From: Xiphophorus maculatus
Lineage: Eukaryota > Chordata > Actinopteri > Cyprinodontiformes > Poeciliidae
NCBI RefSeq assembly: GCF_002775205.1
Contig: NC_036443.1
Location: forward strand, 10,159,698-10,223,697
DNA: 64,000 bases
Direction of reading: 5' to 3'
This document shows positions 26,901 through 36,570 of this stretch, piece by piece. The first letter of the stretch is position 1. Each line of letters begins with the position of its first letter. The notes under the pieces were generated by a model that did not search any database, was not told where the DNA came from, and was given only the letters and a program-made list of their open reading frames with translations. Position numbers and translations under genes: made by a program.

Positions 26901-28947
26901 TGTGTTCCAGAGCTGCGTTTGCAAGAGAGAGTGTTTATGGGAACGGGTCGCAGTCCTTTTATGGATATTCAACCCAGTGATGCGGCGATTTGTGACCGAG
27001 CCGTCAGCTGCGTCCTGCCTGGGAGAAGTAAGAAGTTTGCACCATTCAAAGTGTGTTATATTTTAAATTGCCCTAATCCTCCACACATTACATCTGAGAG
27101 CCTTACAAGAGCAGGTATATAATGGCTAATACTGTTATTTTGTAATATTTGGTTAATTTGAAAGTTTTATATTTGGGACATAAAGTTGATGCATTTTTAC
27201 ATGAAACTACAAAATCATTGTTATAAAATTACATCTTAGACCAGTTTAACTAAATTGAAGTAAACATTTGGTGAAAGCACAAGGACTTGGTGAAACTTTC
27301 AAAGCTAGGTTTTTGTTCAGAGTTTGTTTATTAGGATAGGTGAGAAGACACAGTGTCTTGTAAAGCCTTTAACACATTGCAAGTCTTAACATCTATGTAT
27401 TTTATAGGAGTTTCATAAGATAGAAAAAACACAAAGCTGTAAAGTGGTGGAAAAATAGAAAATAGTTTTCGGGAGGAGTTTTGTACAAATACAGATCTGA
27501 TTTAGAACACAGCAGGCAGATCAGGGATAAAGTTGTGGAGAGGTTTAAATTATGAAACAATATCCCAAATTTTCAACATCTCACTAACCACTTGATTTAA
27601 AAGTAGAACAACTACAAAACTACCAAGACGTGGTTGTTCATCTAAAGGCATAATCACAAAGCCAGACAAGAGACCCGTGGTAACTCTGAGGGAGCTACAT
27701 AGATTAACAGCTCCATCCTGTTAACAGGCCATTCATTATTAGTCTAAATATGGCCTTTACGGATGACTGACCAATAGTTGGCCTTAATTAGGAGAACATC
27801 AAGCTAGCAATTTGTAGTCTAATTAACTGGCTGGGTTCATGTATGAATGTAGCTGTGTATCAACAACATGTCAGTGAAAATCTGTCCCATGTTGTCTGAT
27901 TATTTTACCAAGTAGAAACCTAAATATATAGTGTAAAAACCTGTTATATTCTCATTGATTGCATTTATTTGTGTGTCGTTAGTCCCTGTGGCGTGTTGTT
28001 CACACAGGGGCTTAGATTATCCCCGACCGCACTCCATTGGCTCTGGTAGCACTGCCTCCACCACCGTAAGCCAATCATCTTCTTCCTCTGGCCGGGGCTC
28101 TCTGCCCCCTTCTGGTTATCTTGGGAACACCAATCCAGGAGTTGGGTCATCCCCTGAGGCTGTGACTGAAAACGAACTCAACAGCCATCATCTTCTTCAG
28201 CACCAGCCTCATCCTCACTGTGATCAATGGAAAACTCACTGTCCTCTGAGTGAGTTTATTGCTCAGGTTTAGATTAACATCTTTTGAAAGAAGTTATAAA
28301 TTCATAACATAAGTGGGTCGAATTTAATATTTTTAGGCATTATTATATTGTGTTTGGTGCATGTCTGTGTTTCAGTCGACAGCACTGACTCCTCTGGAGA
28401 AAGTATGAATCTGTACAGCAGCCCAGACCACAGCTGTCTGTCTGCTATCAGCGGAGAGGTAGTGGACGACTCTTCGTCCGTGTCCCAGAGGTCAGAGCAG
28501 AAAGCAACTCTTTGTCGGACCCCCAGCCTGAGGAAAAACAGCTCCCCTGCAGTTACCAGAAAGAAGCCTGGCATCCCCCCCAAACCTCCACATCTAGCTA
28601 ACCCTCAGGTAAAACTGAAGATGAACTGAGCAACGTTGTGAAATTTTAACACCGCTATCCCGATCCCTGAAAAGTGTCTTGAATATAATTTACATGTACG
28701 GCTCTGACTAAATGAGCTCCAGGTAACTGAAGCTACCTGATTTACTTGAACAGTTATGAATATTTGCATTCATTTACTAAAAATATACAATTTGTTTATT
28801 GAAACATCTAAGTTCTGTAGTAGACATTGTCCACAAAACATATCCACAACAATTTAGGTGCTAATATAACGGTATTATTTTCATCTTGATTAAACTGAAC
28901 TGTATTTTTCACTGCAGGGGAAGCTGGGAAGATCAACAGAAGTTTGA
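14909..28947 (+). CDS. plekhg4: PLEKHG4/puratrophin-1-like Rho guanine nucleotide exchange factor
   Basis: Predicted cytoplasmic Dbl-family activator of Rho GTPases. Coding exons: 14909-15106, 15197-17279, 17381-17575 (start could be 17387), 17865-17985, 18382-18475, 18853-18939, 19121-19234, 19907-20005, 20113-20264, 20543-20681, 21403-21525, 21612-21809, 22273-22946, 23798-24232, 24863-25112, 25219-25308, 25713-26015, 26099-26269, 26630-26807, 26911-27027, 27983-28249, 28376-28608, 28918-28947. Phases agree throughout (6,351 nt, 2,116 aa plus a Met from the upstream exon). The N-terminus (motifs [33 protein letters not shown]) is a module shared with PLEKHG4B and ARHGEF40/Solo. A long disordered stretch follows in the 2,083-nt exon, then a CRAL-TRIO-like region (about 826-960), spectrin-like helices (about 960-1280), DH (about 1572-1785; [34 protein letters not shown]) and PH (about 1786-1900; [22 protein letters not shown]). 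[11 protein letters not shown] favours PLEKHG4/4B over ARHGEF40; 4 versus 4B is unresolved. The 27,983 exon is the least certain. Confidence 0.85.
20750..21350 (+). mobile_element. Tc1/mariner-like transposase fragment in a plekhg4 intron
   Basis: Around 21,110-21,150 the plus strand translates to [10 protein letters not shown], matching the GGGSVMLWG core motif of Tc1-type DDE transposases. The flanking sequence carries stops. It lies in the intron between the exons ending at 20,681 and starting at 21,403 and is a dead fragment. Confidence 0.55.
21890..22190. repeat. MITE-like palindromic repeat in a plekhg4 intron
   Basis: Contains the inverted pair GATTATTTCACTT (about 22,020) and AAGTGAAATAATC (about 22,060) around a short loop, with weaker complementarity outward (TAAGTCAATGATTCCTTAAT on the left side). 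This hairpin architecture is typical of an abundant short non-autonomous fish transposon. No open frame. It sits in the intron between the exons ending at 21,809 and starting at 22,273. Confidence 0.5.
23150..23420. mobile_element. Tc1/mariner-like end fragment
   Basis: Contains TACTGGGATTATATGCAATTGACC then CAATACAAAGTAGGGCATAATTGTGAA, the same terminal block as at 6,080, 27,400 and 58,815 (words shown with few bases each because the copy is diverged). It lies in the intron between the exons ending at 22,946 and starting at 23,798. Only the end is preserved. Confidence 0.45.
27330..27890 (+). mobile_element. Degenerate Tc1/mariner-like element with transposase remnant
   Basis: Begins near GTGTCTTGTAAAGCC with the family's terminal block. 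From about 27,505 the plus strand shows [12 protein letters not shown], and from about 27,620 LPRRG followed by RPVVTLREL, the helix-turn-helix and linker of Tc1 transposase, interrupted by stops. It lies in the intron between the exons ending at 27,027 and starting at 27,983. Confidence 0.6.
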
Positions 28948-30820
28948 CCTTTATTTCTAAAAAGAAGGTAATGGTCATTTAACAACATAAATTTAACATT
29001 TAAAGGTTAAAATGTTTTAAATAAGAATTAGTGGATAATTTGCAGTCTGATACCAATTTGTAAATCACCAAAGGTATTACAAAAGTAACAATTGAAACTG
29101 TTTTTAACATTGTACGTTAGCAATTAGATTGATTAGCACAGCTAGCCAATGATAGATTATTCATTTCCAAATGAATAATGTAGAGTAAAATCAGTAGTGT
29201 AAGTCATATAGTAGTTCTGTCCATATTCCATGTCACCATTTACTGAGGTTAAAATGTCAAAGAGGAAAAAAAAAACTTTGCCATACTCAGTTCCCTTTAT
29301 GTTATCTGCTCAAAGTTTCTCTCTCTCATTCCTTTTCATTTTGAATAAACCACTGACATGCCTCAAGTTGTCTTAGAACTGCAAGTCTCTTAAATAGCTT
29401 ATTTCAGCTTTCTGAAAGAATTATTTTCTGTTTCTTGTGAATTATTATTTTTTTAATCACCTCACTTTTTTCACTCCGCAACAGCTAACACGGTGTCGAG
29501 TTTTGTTGCTAGCATAACGTTTAAGTTCCCAGCCAATCACAAGTCATGTATTATCAACCATGGGTATCTCTGATGTAAATCATGTTCTATCCAGAGCAAT
29601 ATTTTTATAACATTTGTTTATTCTCCAAAATGGCAAATAGAAATTTATTAATTTGTAATAATAATTGAGACTTGTGGCTTTAGAAGGTTTCATTTCATTT
29701 TATCATTTAGAAAAAAGGAAGGGAGGTGTAATTTATGCTTCTTTTTTTTTTGCAGATGAACAGTCAATAACATAGTTGATGCCTGCTGCAGACTACATGA
29801 AGACAGAAGGATTGCATTCATGGAAACATTTCCATGGGCTTCATAGCCATTATTTCTTATCAAAAAGACTGTATTTTTTAATTTATTCATTGAGTCGGTT
29901 TTGGTGTCTCAAATCTACAGATACAGCCACTGTGGGATCTTGTCATGCACAATTTTTGCAGTTCTATATTTGCGGGGATCAAATAAGTTTATTAAACAAG
30001 TTGGAGTCACCAAGTCCAGCACTCTTATCCAAGGTTAGCTTGCTCAGTGTTTACGTCGGCCCACTGTCCAGACTGAAGACATAAAGAAGAAGTTGACCTT
30101 GAGTGGAGTTAAATATGTGGACATAGTGCTGCGGAAAACCTGAAACCGCTTGGCAGATTTTTTGTAATAGGATTTACCAAATACACAGTAAATGTTTGTG
30201 CTTTTTTACATTTCTATTTGAAGGTTTTGTTTATGTGATGCCTTTCAGTATTTAATGCTTGTTCCGACGTTGTTGTGAATGTCTTTTTATCTTGATCTTT
30301 TGTCTTCTTCTGATGGGACAGACCACTAGCCTGCGTGTTTGAGTCGTGTTATATTTTATAGACGCATCCATAAAGACTGGGCTGACGCATTATCTTCAAG
30401 GAGGAAACTCAAGCTTCTGCAGAAGAATGGACAATTACAAGACAGCAGTCAAAACCCAACGGGATCCACAAATCAAATCAATTTCACCTAATTTTTGGAA
30501 TTTAGTTAAGTGTTTGTTTTTTCTTCATATTGTCTTAAACATTAGCCAACTGTTGTAAACTTGAAACTGTCTGGATTTTGTTTGGCTGTTTGTACAAAAT
30601 GTACACGTGCAAATTATGACAGGTATATTAGACCATCGTTTTCATACTTTGTGTTTTATATCACTTATGTGAATGTCAGTCTTTTTCTGTTTTTTCAGTT
30701 TTATACCCCTTTATTATTTCTTTTAACTTTTGTAAGCAGTGTCTAATTTGAATGTCAGGTTTCTTCCCTCTGAATTTAAAAAGTTTGATTGCAATAAAAT
30801 GAGAATGTGATAAAAGATGG
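28948..30820 (+). other. plekhg4: 3' untranslated region of the plekhg4-like gene, possibly spliced
   Basis: After the TGA at 28,945-28,947 a potential donor AAGAAG|GTAATG occurs at about 28,968, and an acceptor with a long T tract (TTTTTTTTTTGCAG) ends near 29,755, so the 3' UTR may continue in a final exon from there. An AATAAA signal at 30,793-30,798 is a plausible end of the transcript. No further coding homology is seen here. Confidence 0.4.
30793..30798 (+). terminator. Candidate polyadenylation signal AATAAA for the plekhg4-like gene
   Basis: AATAAA in the context GCAATAAAATG, about 1.85 kb past the stop codon and before the next gene on the opposite strand. It was chosen because the preceding sequence has no other good candidate with a following T/G-rich stretch. 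Assignment is an inference. Confidence 0.35.
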
Positions 30821-32498
30821 GAGCTGATCCCTTCATTTATCTTTTTATTAAACTTCTTTATTTTAACCCAATGAACTGTAATGAAACCAAACCGGACTGT
30901 TGGCACGTGATTCCAAAAGCTAGGCTGCAAAGACACCAAAAGCACATCATACTGCTAATGAATGACAGCAGTGGGGTTATTTTTCTTTTTATCAAAATGG
31001 GGCTGTTGTCAAGGATGAAAATATAACTGGGTCAAAAGACCTGTTAGGTTTGACCACAAACTTTCACTGAACATGAGGCACTGACTTAGTCATGATCATA
31101 TTCACACATATAGACCCCCTGCATGTTATTGTTTACATAAGGAAATTTTGCGCATGCGGACAACGCTGGGGGGCAAAAAGACCTTTAACATGTCATCCAT
31201 AGCCGCGCTGCTGGCGTAGAATAATTCCCTTAACTCAATCAAACTTGGACACGTAGATATTATTAATTTTGTGCTGTGCTCCACACAAAGGGAAAAACCT
31301 TTAAAGTATGTGTTAAAGTACAGAAGCAAACAATGTCTGGGATCATGAGCGCCCCCTGCCATGAGGCAAGAGAACTGCCTGCATCACCTGGAATCTGTTC
31401 TCTGTCGTTTCTGATCGCTCCTCTGCACACGAAACACGTTACACACACAGTTGGTGACAAAAAAACACTGTACATCACATAAATAAGCTAAATTATGGAA
31501 AATTAATTCATATATTAAATGTTTTAAACCATTTTATTGGTGACGTACAAACAGGAGGAGCATGCTCTCATGGAATGGCATTCAGTGCAGTTAGCGAGAG
31601 GTTGATCAATCCCAGGTGAGGCTCAGCTCGCTGCTGCCTCACCAACTTCGCTCCCGAGCATTTGAATGGGGAAATGCAAAAATTCAGAGATTTTGAAGAA
31701 AAAAATAATCAAAATTGGTTAAGCTAAATGAAAAATAAATACTTCATAGTACAAACCACAGGGTGAAAAGAGCAATATAAATGATTTTATCCTTATATAT
31801 TTTTTTCCATGACCGCACATCACTGAGAAGTACGTAATTTAACTTTTCTCACCTGCACAACTAACAGTCCAGTATGGAGAATGACATGTTTCTCATGGAA
31901 TTGCTACTTGTCATTATAAGGCTTAGTAAACATCTTGCAGATGTTAAAACTGGACTGTCTGACCTACACACAAAGCTCTGTGTGAATTCAAAAGCTAACC
32001 TTGCACATCACAATGAAAACATGAGGCTATCACCATCCTAATGGAGGCAGATGGTGGCTGAACTCCTGCTGGAGTGTTAAGCATTCAGCCAGCGCTACAG
32101 TGAAATAGTTTGAAACAAATCAAATCTTCGTGTATCAAAATGGCCCGGTGAAATGTCAGGCCTAAACTTTGTGTAAACACGTAAACATTTCTGTTCAGAG
32201 ATGACTGAGCTTGAGATCATTTCAGTCTCTGGATGTGGAACATGAAAACAAATAAGTTCCACATCGACACCAGTGTTTCTACCTGAGGTAGATCTAGAGA
32301 GGTGGATTTGTGTTGTGAAGCTTAACGTGAACGTAAAGAGCTGCCTTTCAGCAGAGTAAATATACTATCATGGTGTTTTGTTGTATTTGAGGAAAAAAGC
32401 TCAATCTCATTTACACATCTCATTTATAAATTCTTAATTATTAGAACTTGTTAGAAACCTAAAATAAACAGTAACCAGATAATATTCTGATTTTTTAA

Positions 32499-32543
<45 letters not shown>

Positions 32544-32845
32544 AAGAATGACTTTATACTCTTGAGGAGAATTATGAATTAAAAATTCATACAATCAGAA
32601 TCACAAGAACTTTTGTGCATTTCAGCCTGTGGTGTGAAATGAGGAACACTCGATTTTCAAAATGAGTTTCTGCAGAGTTTTCTTTGATAATAATTTTCCC
32701 ACATCCATATAAACAGGAAAGATGAAGGTGACTGTAGGATGGTAGAAGTTATATAGAGTTTAAAAGTGTTACATCAGACAAATATAAAAATAATTACAGA
32801 AATGTGGGCTTAATGGATGGTACATTTAAAACCTGAGAAAAAGGA
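30821..32845. other. Intergenic region between convergent genes, no gene seen
   Basis: Separates the 3' end of the plus-strand RhoGEF gene from the 3' end of the minus-strand actinoporin-like gene. I see no protein-like open frame. It contains a (TTA)n microsatellite at about 32,499-32,540. Open frames near 31,126-31,482 overlap on both strands and resemble no family. Confidence 0.55.
32499..32540. repeat. (TTA)14 microsatellite
   Basis: Uninterrupted trinucleotide run of about 42 bases in the spacer downstream of the actinoporin-like gene. Confidence 0.9.
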
Positions 32846-32851
32846 TTTAAT
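32846..32851 (-). terminator. Candidate polyadenylation signal ATTAAA (actinoporin-like gene)
   Basis: On the minus strand ATTAAA lies about 130 bases past the stop codon at 32,979. It is the first canonical-variant signal downstream. Weak evidence by itself. Confidence 0.3.
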
Positions 32852-32978
32852 GTGACAAATGAGCCTCAGCAGATATTTGCTCTTAACTCGAAGCACCGCT
32901 TTCAGCTCTATCAGTGATTCATTCATTTGTTAGGAATACAGGTGATCACATCATATAGTAAGTTATCAGATCAAATAC

Positions 32979-34441
32979 TTAATACAATCCAGTGTCACTG
33001 ATCTCCACTGTCAGGACGGCTTCGCCCGAGTCTGTCATGGAGGCACTGAGAATAACGTAGTCACCCTCGTAAAAAAGGCCAGGCTCGTCAGCCTTTCCTC
33101 TGACAAAGTCACTCTCACCTCCATTGTACATCTTGTAATAAAGGCTGTGGTCGCATTTTCTACCTTTATTAAAGATTCCCACAGCAAGCCAGTTGGAAAA
33201 AAGGATTCTGTCATAGGGCACGGAGAACATGACGGCCATGATGTGGTTGTAGTCGTTCAGCTCGGCATTGAAAAGGTCGAAAGTGAAAACACCAACAGCG
33301 CCGCTCGCCAGGCCTGTCGTCTTGTTGAAGCGAGCCTTGACGGCAGAGCAGGGACCGACCATCGGAGGGAAAGAGACCTGGCAGAAGCCGCTCACAGTGT
33401 AGACCCTGTAAAATGGAGACATAGAAAAGCAGATTTATTTGTATTTATCTTGTTGTTCTCGTAAAGATAGCTTACAGGGTTTATAAAAATCTATAGAGAA
33501 AAGAACAAAGAAAACCCAAAACATTTACTTAAGAAAATGTCAGGAACTGCAATGTAAGACAAATTCTCGCTTTAGGTAAGGTTTTATCTTATCTGAAGCC
33601 GTTTCATCACTTTTCTGCAGTGATGAGCTGGTGTGTTATGAGATCACTGGAGCCATTCACAAACAGGCAAACGTCTTCTAAAATTATGACTATTGTTTAC
33701 ATCAATATTCATTATTGATTGGGTGTCTGCCCAGCCAGGCCAGAACATTTTGACAAACCTCTTAAGACTTCACTGTCGTACCCTCATTTAAAGTTAATGC
33801 CTCTATTAATGTATATTCAAGTACACTAAAAGAGGCATTATCTAAACGTCTTCCAAGTCACAAATTGGCAGACTTTAAAATTCCTTAGCTTGTCTGAAAT
33901 GACTCCAACATTTTTTTATGAAACCGCCTAATTTAATTATAGTTTGTAAGCTGCATTGTGGAAATTGTTCAAACAGCAGTGCACGTTTTTTTTTAAAAAA
34001 ACACCCTCTAACAAAAGCTAGGCGATTTCATAATGTAAACAAATTTCTTTAATTCCTTTTGGAGCAGGAGGCCAGCAACGTCCAGAGGTCACCAGTCCAG
34101 AACCTTTCAGACGGATCCCTGGTCCAACACAGCTGAATCAAACGACTGAATTACCTCCTCAGTAAGTTCTTCAGAGTCCTGCTAATGACTTCACTCAGGT
34201 GTGTTGAAGCAGAAACAGATCTGAAAGTTGAAAATGCCTGGCCCTCGAGGCCTGGGGTTGCAGACCCCTGCTCCAGACATTTCAGTCGTAGTGGATTGAC
34301 TTGTTGAACTAATAGAAATTAAGCCTAAACAGGTTTACTTGACGAAAAGGGAGTTATAAGAGCAATGCATCACCTTGGGTTGGAAAGAGTGTAGGAGTTT
34401 GTATTGTTCCTGATCTCAACGGAGCAGCGACGGCGAGGCAT
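32979..34441 (-). CDS. Actinoporin-like protein (fish member of the sea-anemone-cytolysin fold family)
   Basis: Two coding exons: 34374-34441 (ATG at 34,441, donor GTGATG) and 32979-33405 (acceptor TTTTACAG, stop at 32,979). The phases fit (68 + 427 nt, 164 aa). The second exon carries family landmarks: GAVGVFTFDL, the AVMFSVPYD loop, SNWLAVGIF, a Tyr-rich LYYKMY segment and FVRGKA. In sea-anemone actinoporins the SVPYD Ser/Pro and nearby tyrosines form the phosphocholine headgroup pocket; several are kept here, while the position matching Tyr113 looks like Phe. With this start, the protein begins at the CSVEI strand, so the amphipathic N-terminal helix used by actinoporins to line the pore is missing. 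The frame stays open upstream of the ATG to an acceptor at 34,477, so a longer N-terminus is possible. The role of fish members is unknown to me; lipid binding is inferred from the fold, pore formation is not supported. Confidence 0.85.
34040..34275. repeat. Teleost MITE-like interspersed repeat inside or near the actinoporin-like intron
   Basis: Carries the diagnostic words GGTCACCAGTCCAGAACC, GGATCCCTGGTCCAACACAG, CAGGTGTGTTGAAGCAG and CCTGGGGTTGCAGACCCCTG. This is a short repeat common in fish genomes, with imperfectly complementary ends. It lies in the intron between 33,406 and 34,373. No coding capacity. Confidence 0.55.
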
Positions 34442-34689
34442 TGTGTTGAGGTAGGTGAAAGGTGACCAGACTGGGGCTGTGACATGCAGACAAAAAACAA
34501 ACAAACATAAAAACATTAGATTGATAAAGATGGATTTTTAAAACCTACAAACAAAATAACCAGCGGGTTGGGAAAAAAGTATTCATCCAGTAAGTTTTTG
34601 GAATAGATTTAATTACATCAAATTACAGCTGAAAACACATGTCAACAATTTCACCATCTGAAACAATTCTGATGCATAGCTTTGCTTAC

Positions 34690-34750
34690 CTTCAGTCGAT
34701 CCGCTTGTTGCAAAGACAGCCGGATGATTGGAGAGAATAGGTCGGGTGTC
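34690..34750 (-). other. Possible upstream exon of the actinoporin-like gene
   Basis: On the minus strand a good donor (GAAG|GTAAGC) ends a block at 34,690. Its 5' limit is uncertain: a stop in the compatible frame lies just above 34,755, and an acceptor-like ACCAG|GAC at 34,750 would give a 61-nt exon whose phase is compatible with the open frame upstream of the ATG at 34,441. It may be simply a 5' UTR exon, or coding. The polypyrimidine tract of that acceptor is poor. Confidence 0.35.
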
Positions 34751-34754
34751 CTGG

Positions 34755-36530
34755 TTTTAGCCTGAATGTGAAATCGCACCGCGTCAGCTCATCACAAGTG
34801 AGCTCTTATTGACTCCACTAATCAGGACCTTTAACTCTCATGCTTGGTATCTTCAGTCCTTTTCTACGTGTGACCCTCAAATTACCACACTGAGTTGGAG
34901 AGTGATTCAATCACAGCATGCTTTGCTTCGGTCCGAGTTCTGTTTTGTTTAAACGCATAAGTTTCTATGTCCCAAAGAGTAAAGTTGTAGAAAATGATTG
35001 GGATTGGCTGATTTTCAGTAGCTCAGTTGAGAGCTTGACCTTTCAACCATAAGACTATCACATTGTTGGACTTCTGTTAATCAGAATTTGTAAACTTTTA
35101 ACACACAGGTTCTTGATAAATGAACCAGTGAGTTAGTATTAACTTGACTCTGGTATCACTGTAAATACTCACAATTGGTTACATAGAAATACGTAAGAAC
35201 TCTCCATAAAAACATTTGCCTGCAACAAACTACTAAAATGACAGTTCTCACTTTGTGGTGACAAGACGAAATCTTGGGAAACAGTGGAAATTCCCACCCG
35301 AACGCTTAGAGTTTAGTCAACAGACTGATATCAAGCTGGGAGAGACCAGTTAGTGACCAGTTAAAGGTCATGAACTGGACAGAAGTCAAAGTCCATACAG
35401 AAAGACTTGGGAAAAGTCAGAAATGGCATTATTCACAGACCAAACAAAAAAAAAACAGTAAAGAGTAATCAACTACTTGAACACATATGAGGGAGAAACA
35501 TTTTGCAGTAAACTAAACTAAACCTGGACATCCTTGTAAATGTATAGTTTATTTTAGAGCTGTGCAAATTTGAGACTGAGCATCCTGGATAAACTTTTTA
35601 AGAGGCCAACGTGCAACACAACAGCTTTTCAGTTAATACAGAAAGAAATTACAAACGTTAACCTTGGCTAGAAAAGTTCAGTTCAGTGTCTTTCTTAGAA
35701 ACAATCTCAAAATGACAAAAATACAAGGTATAAAAATTATTTATTATTTATTATTTAGCCTACAAGAAAACTAAGAATGATTATTACAACATTTTCAACC
35801 TTTCGTGCAATTAAAGATTTCTCTTGCAGTTTTCAAACCAAAAACTGGTAGACCACATTCATTTAGCCTGTTGTGAAAAGAATATATGATCTGAATCATG
35901 TTCCAGAAGCAATTTAGTCAAACTGTAGTTAAATTTATTTTCTTCAGATTAACAATAAAGGCAAAGGAAATGGCCCACAACAGAAATTCACAAAGCATTG
36001 TGAATTTTGGTTGAGGGTACCCACAATTTTCCATTTAATCTGTTTGTGGTTCACATAGTCACACTGTAAACAGTTTTCTGATGCTGAAGCTGCTCCTACA
36101 TTGTTCTTTATCTCACTTTACATGTTTGTGTTTTAAAGAAAAATACATTTTACTATAGGTCTAAAAATGAGAAAATTTAATTGATTTTATGAAACATAAA
36201 GACCGTTCACTTCTTTGAATTATGTTGCTTCTGATACAGTCCCAGTTTGAATAATGCATGTGTACTGGGATCAAGGGCATATAACTCAGTGTTCAGACTG
36301 AATTACATGCACTCACTCAGTAGCTAAGATCCCACAACCTCACTTACTCTTAGTATATTTTTTCCATATTTCAAATAACCACTTGGGGCTTAACACATGC
36401 CCCTTAGTAGCCAAAAAAATAAATAAAAAATTAGGTCATGCTGTCAGTTTCGCTTTCAGTTTCAAACAAACCCTTACACAAACTATGCCCTCAACAACAA
36501 ACACAAAAGCATAATGGCTTTATGCAGAGA
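34755..36530. other. Intergenic region, no gene seen
   Basis: AT-rich spacer between the 5' end of the actinoporin-like gene and the 3' end of klhl10, both on the minus strand. It should contain the promoter of the former, but I cannot point to a defined element. No open frame resembling a known family. Confidence 0.5.
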
Positions 36531-36532
36531 AA

Positions 36533-36570
36533 TTTATTTGAAAGAATATTTCAGGTGGATAGATTTTATT
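36533..36570 (-). terminator. Two AATAAA signals at the klhl10 3' end, one overlapping the stop codon
   Basis: The coding sequence ends GAG CAA TAA, and the bases CAATAAAA place an AATAAA hexamer at 36,565-36,570 over the stop codon (36,566-36,568). A second AATAAA lies at 36,533-36,538, about 30 bases on. Use of the second would leave a very short 3' UTR; use of the first would cleave just past the stop. Confidence 0.45.
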
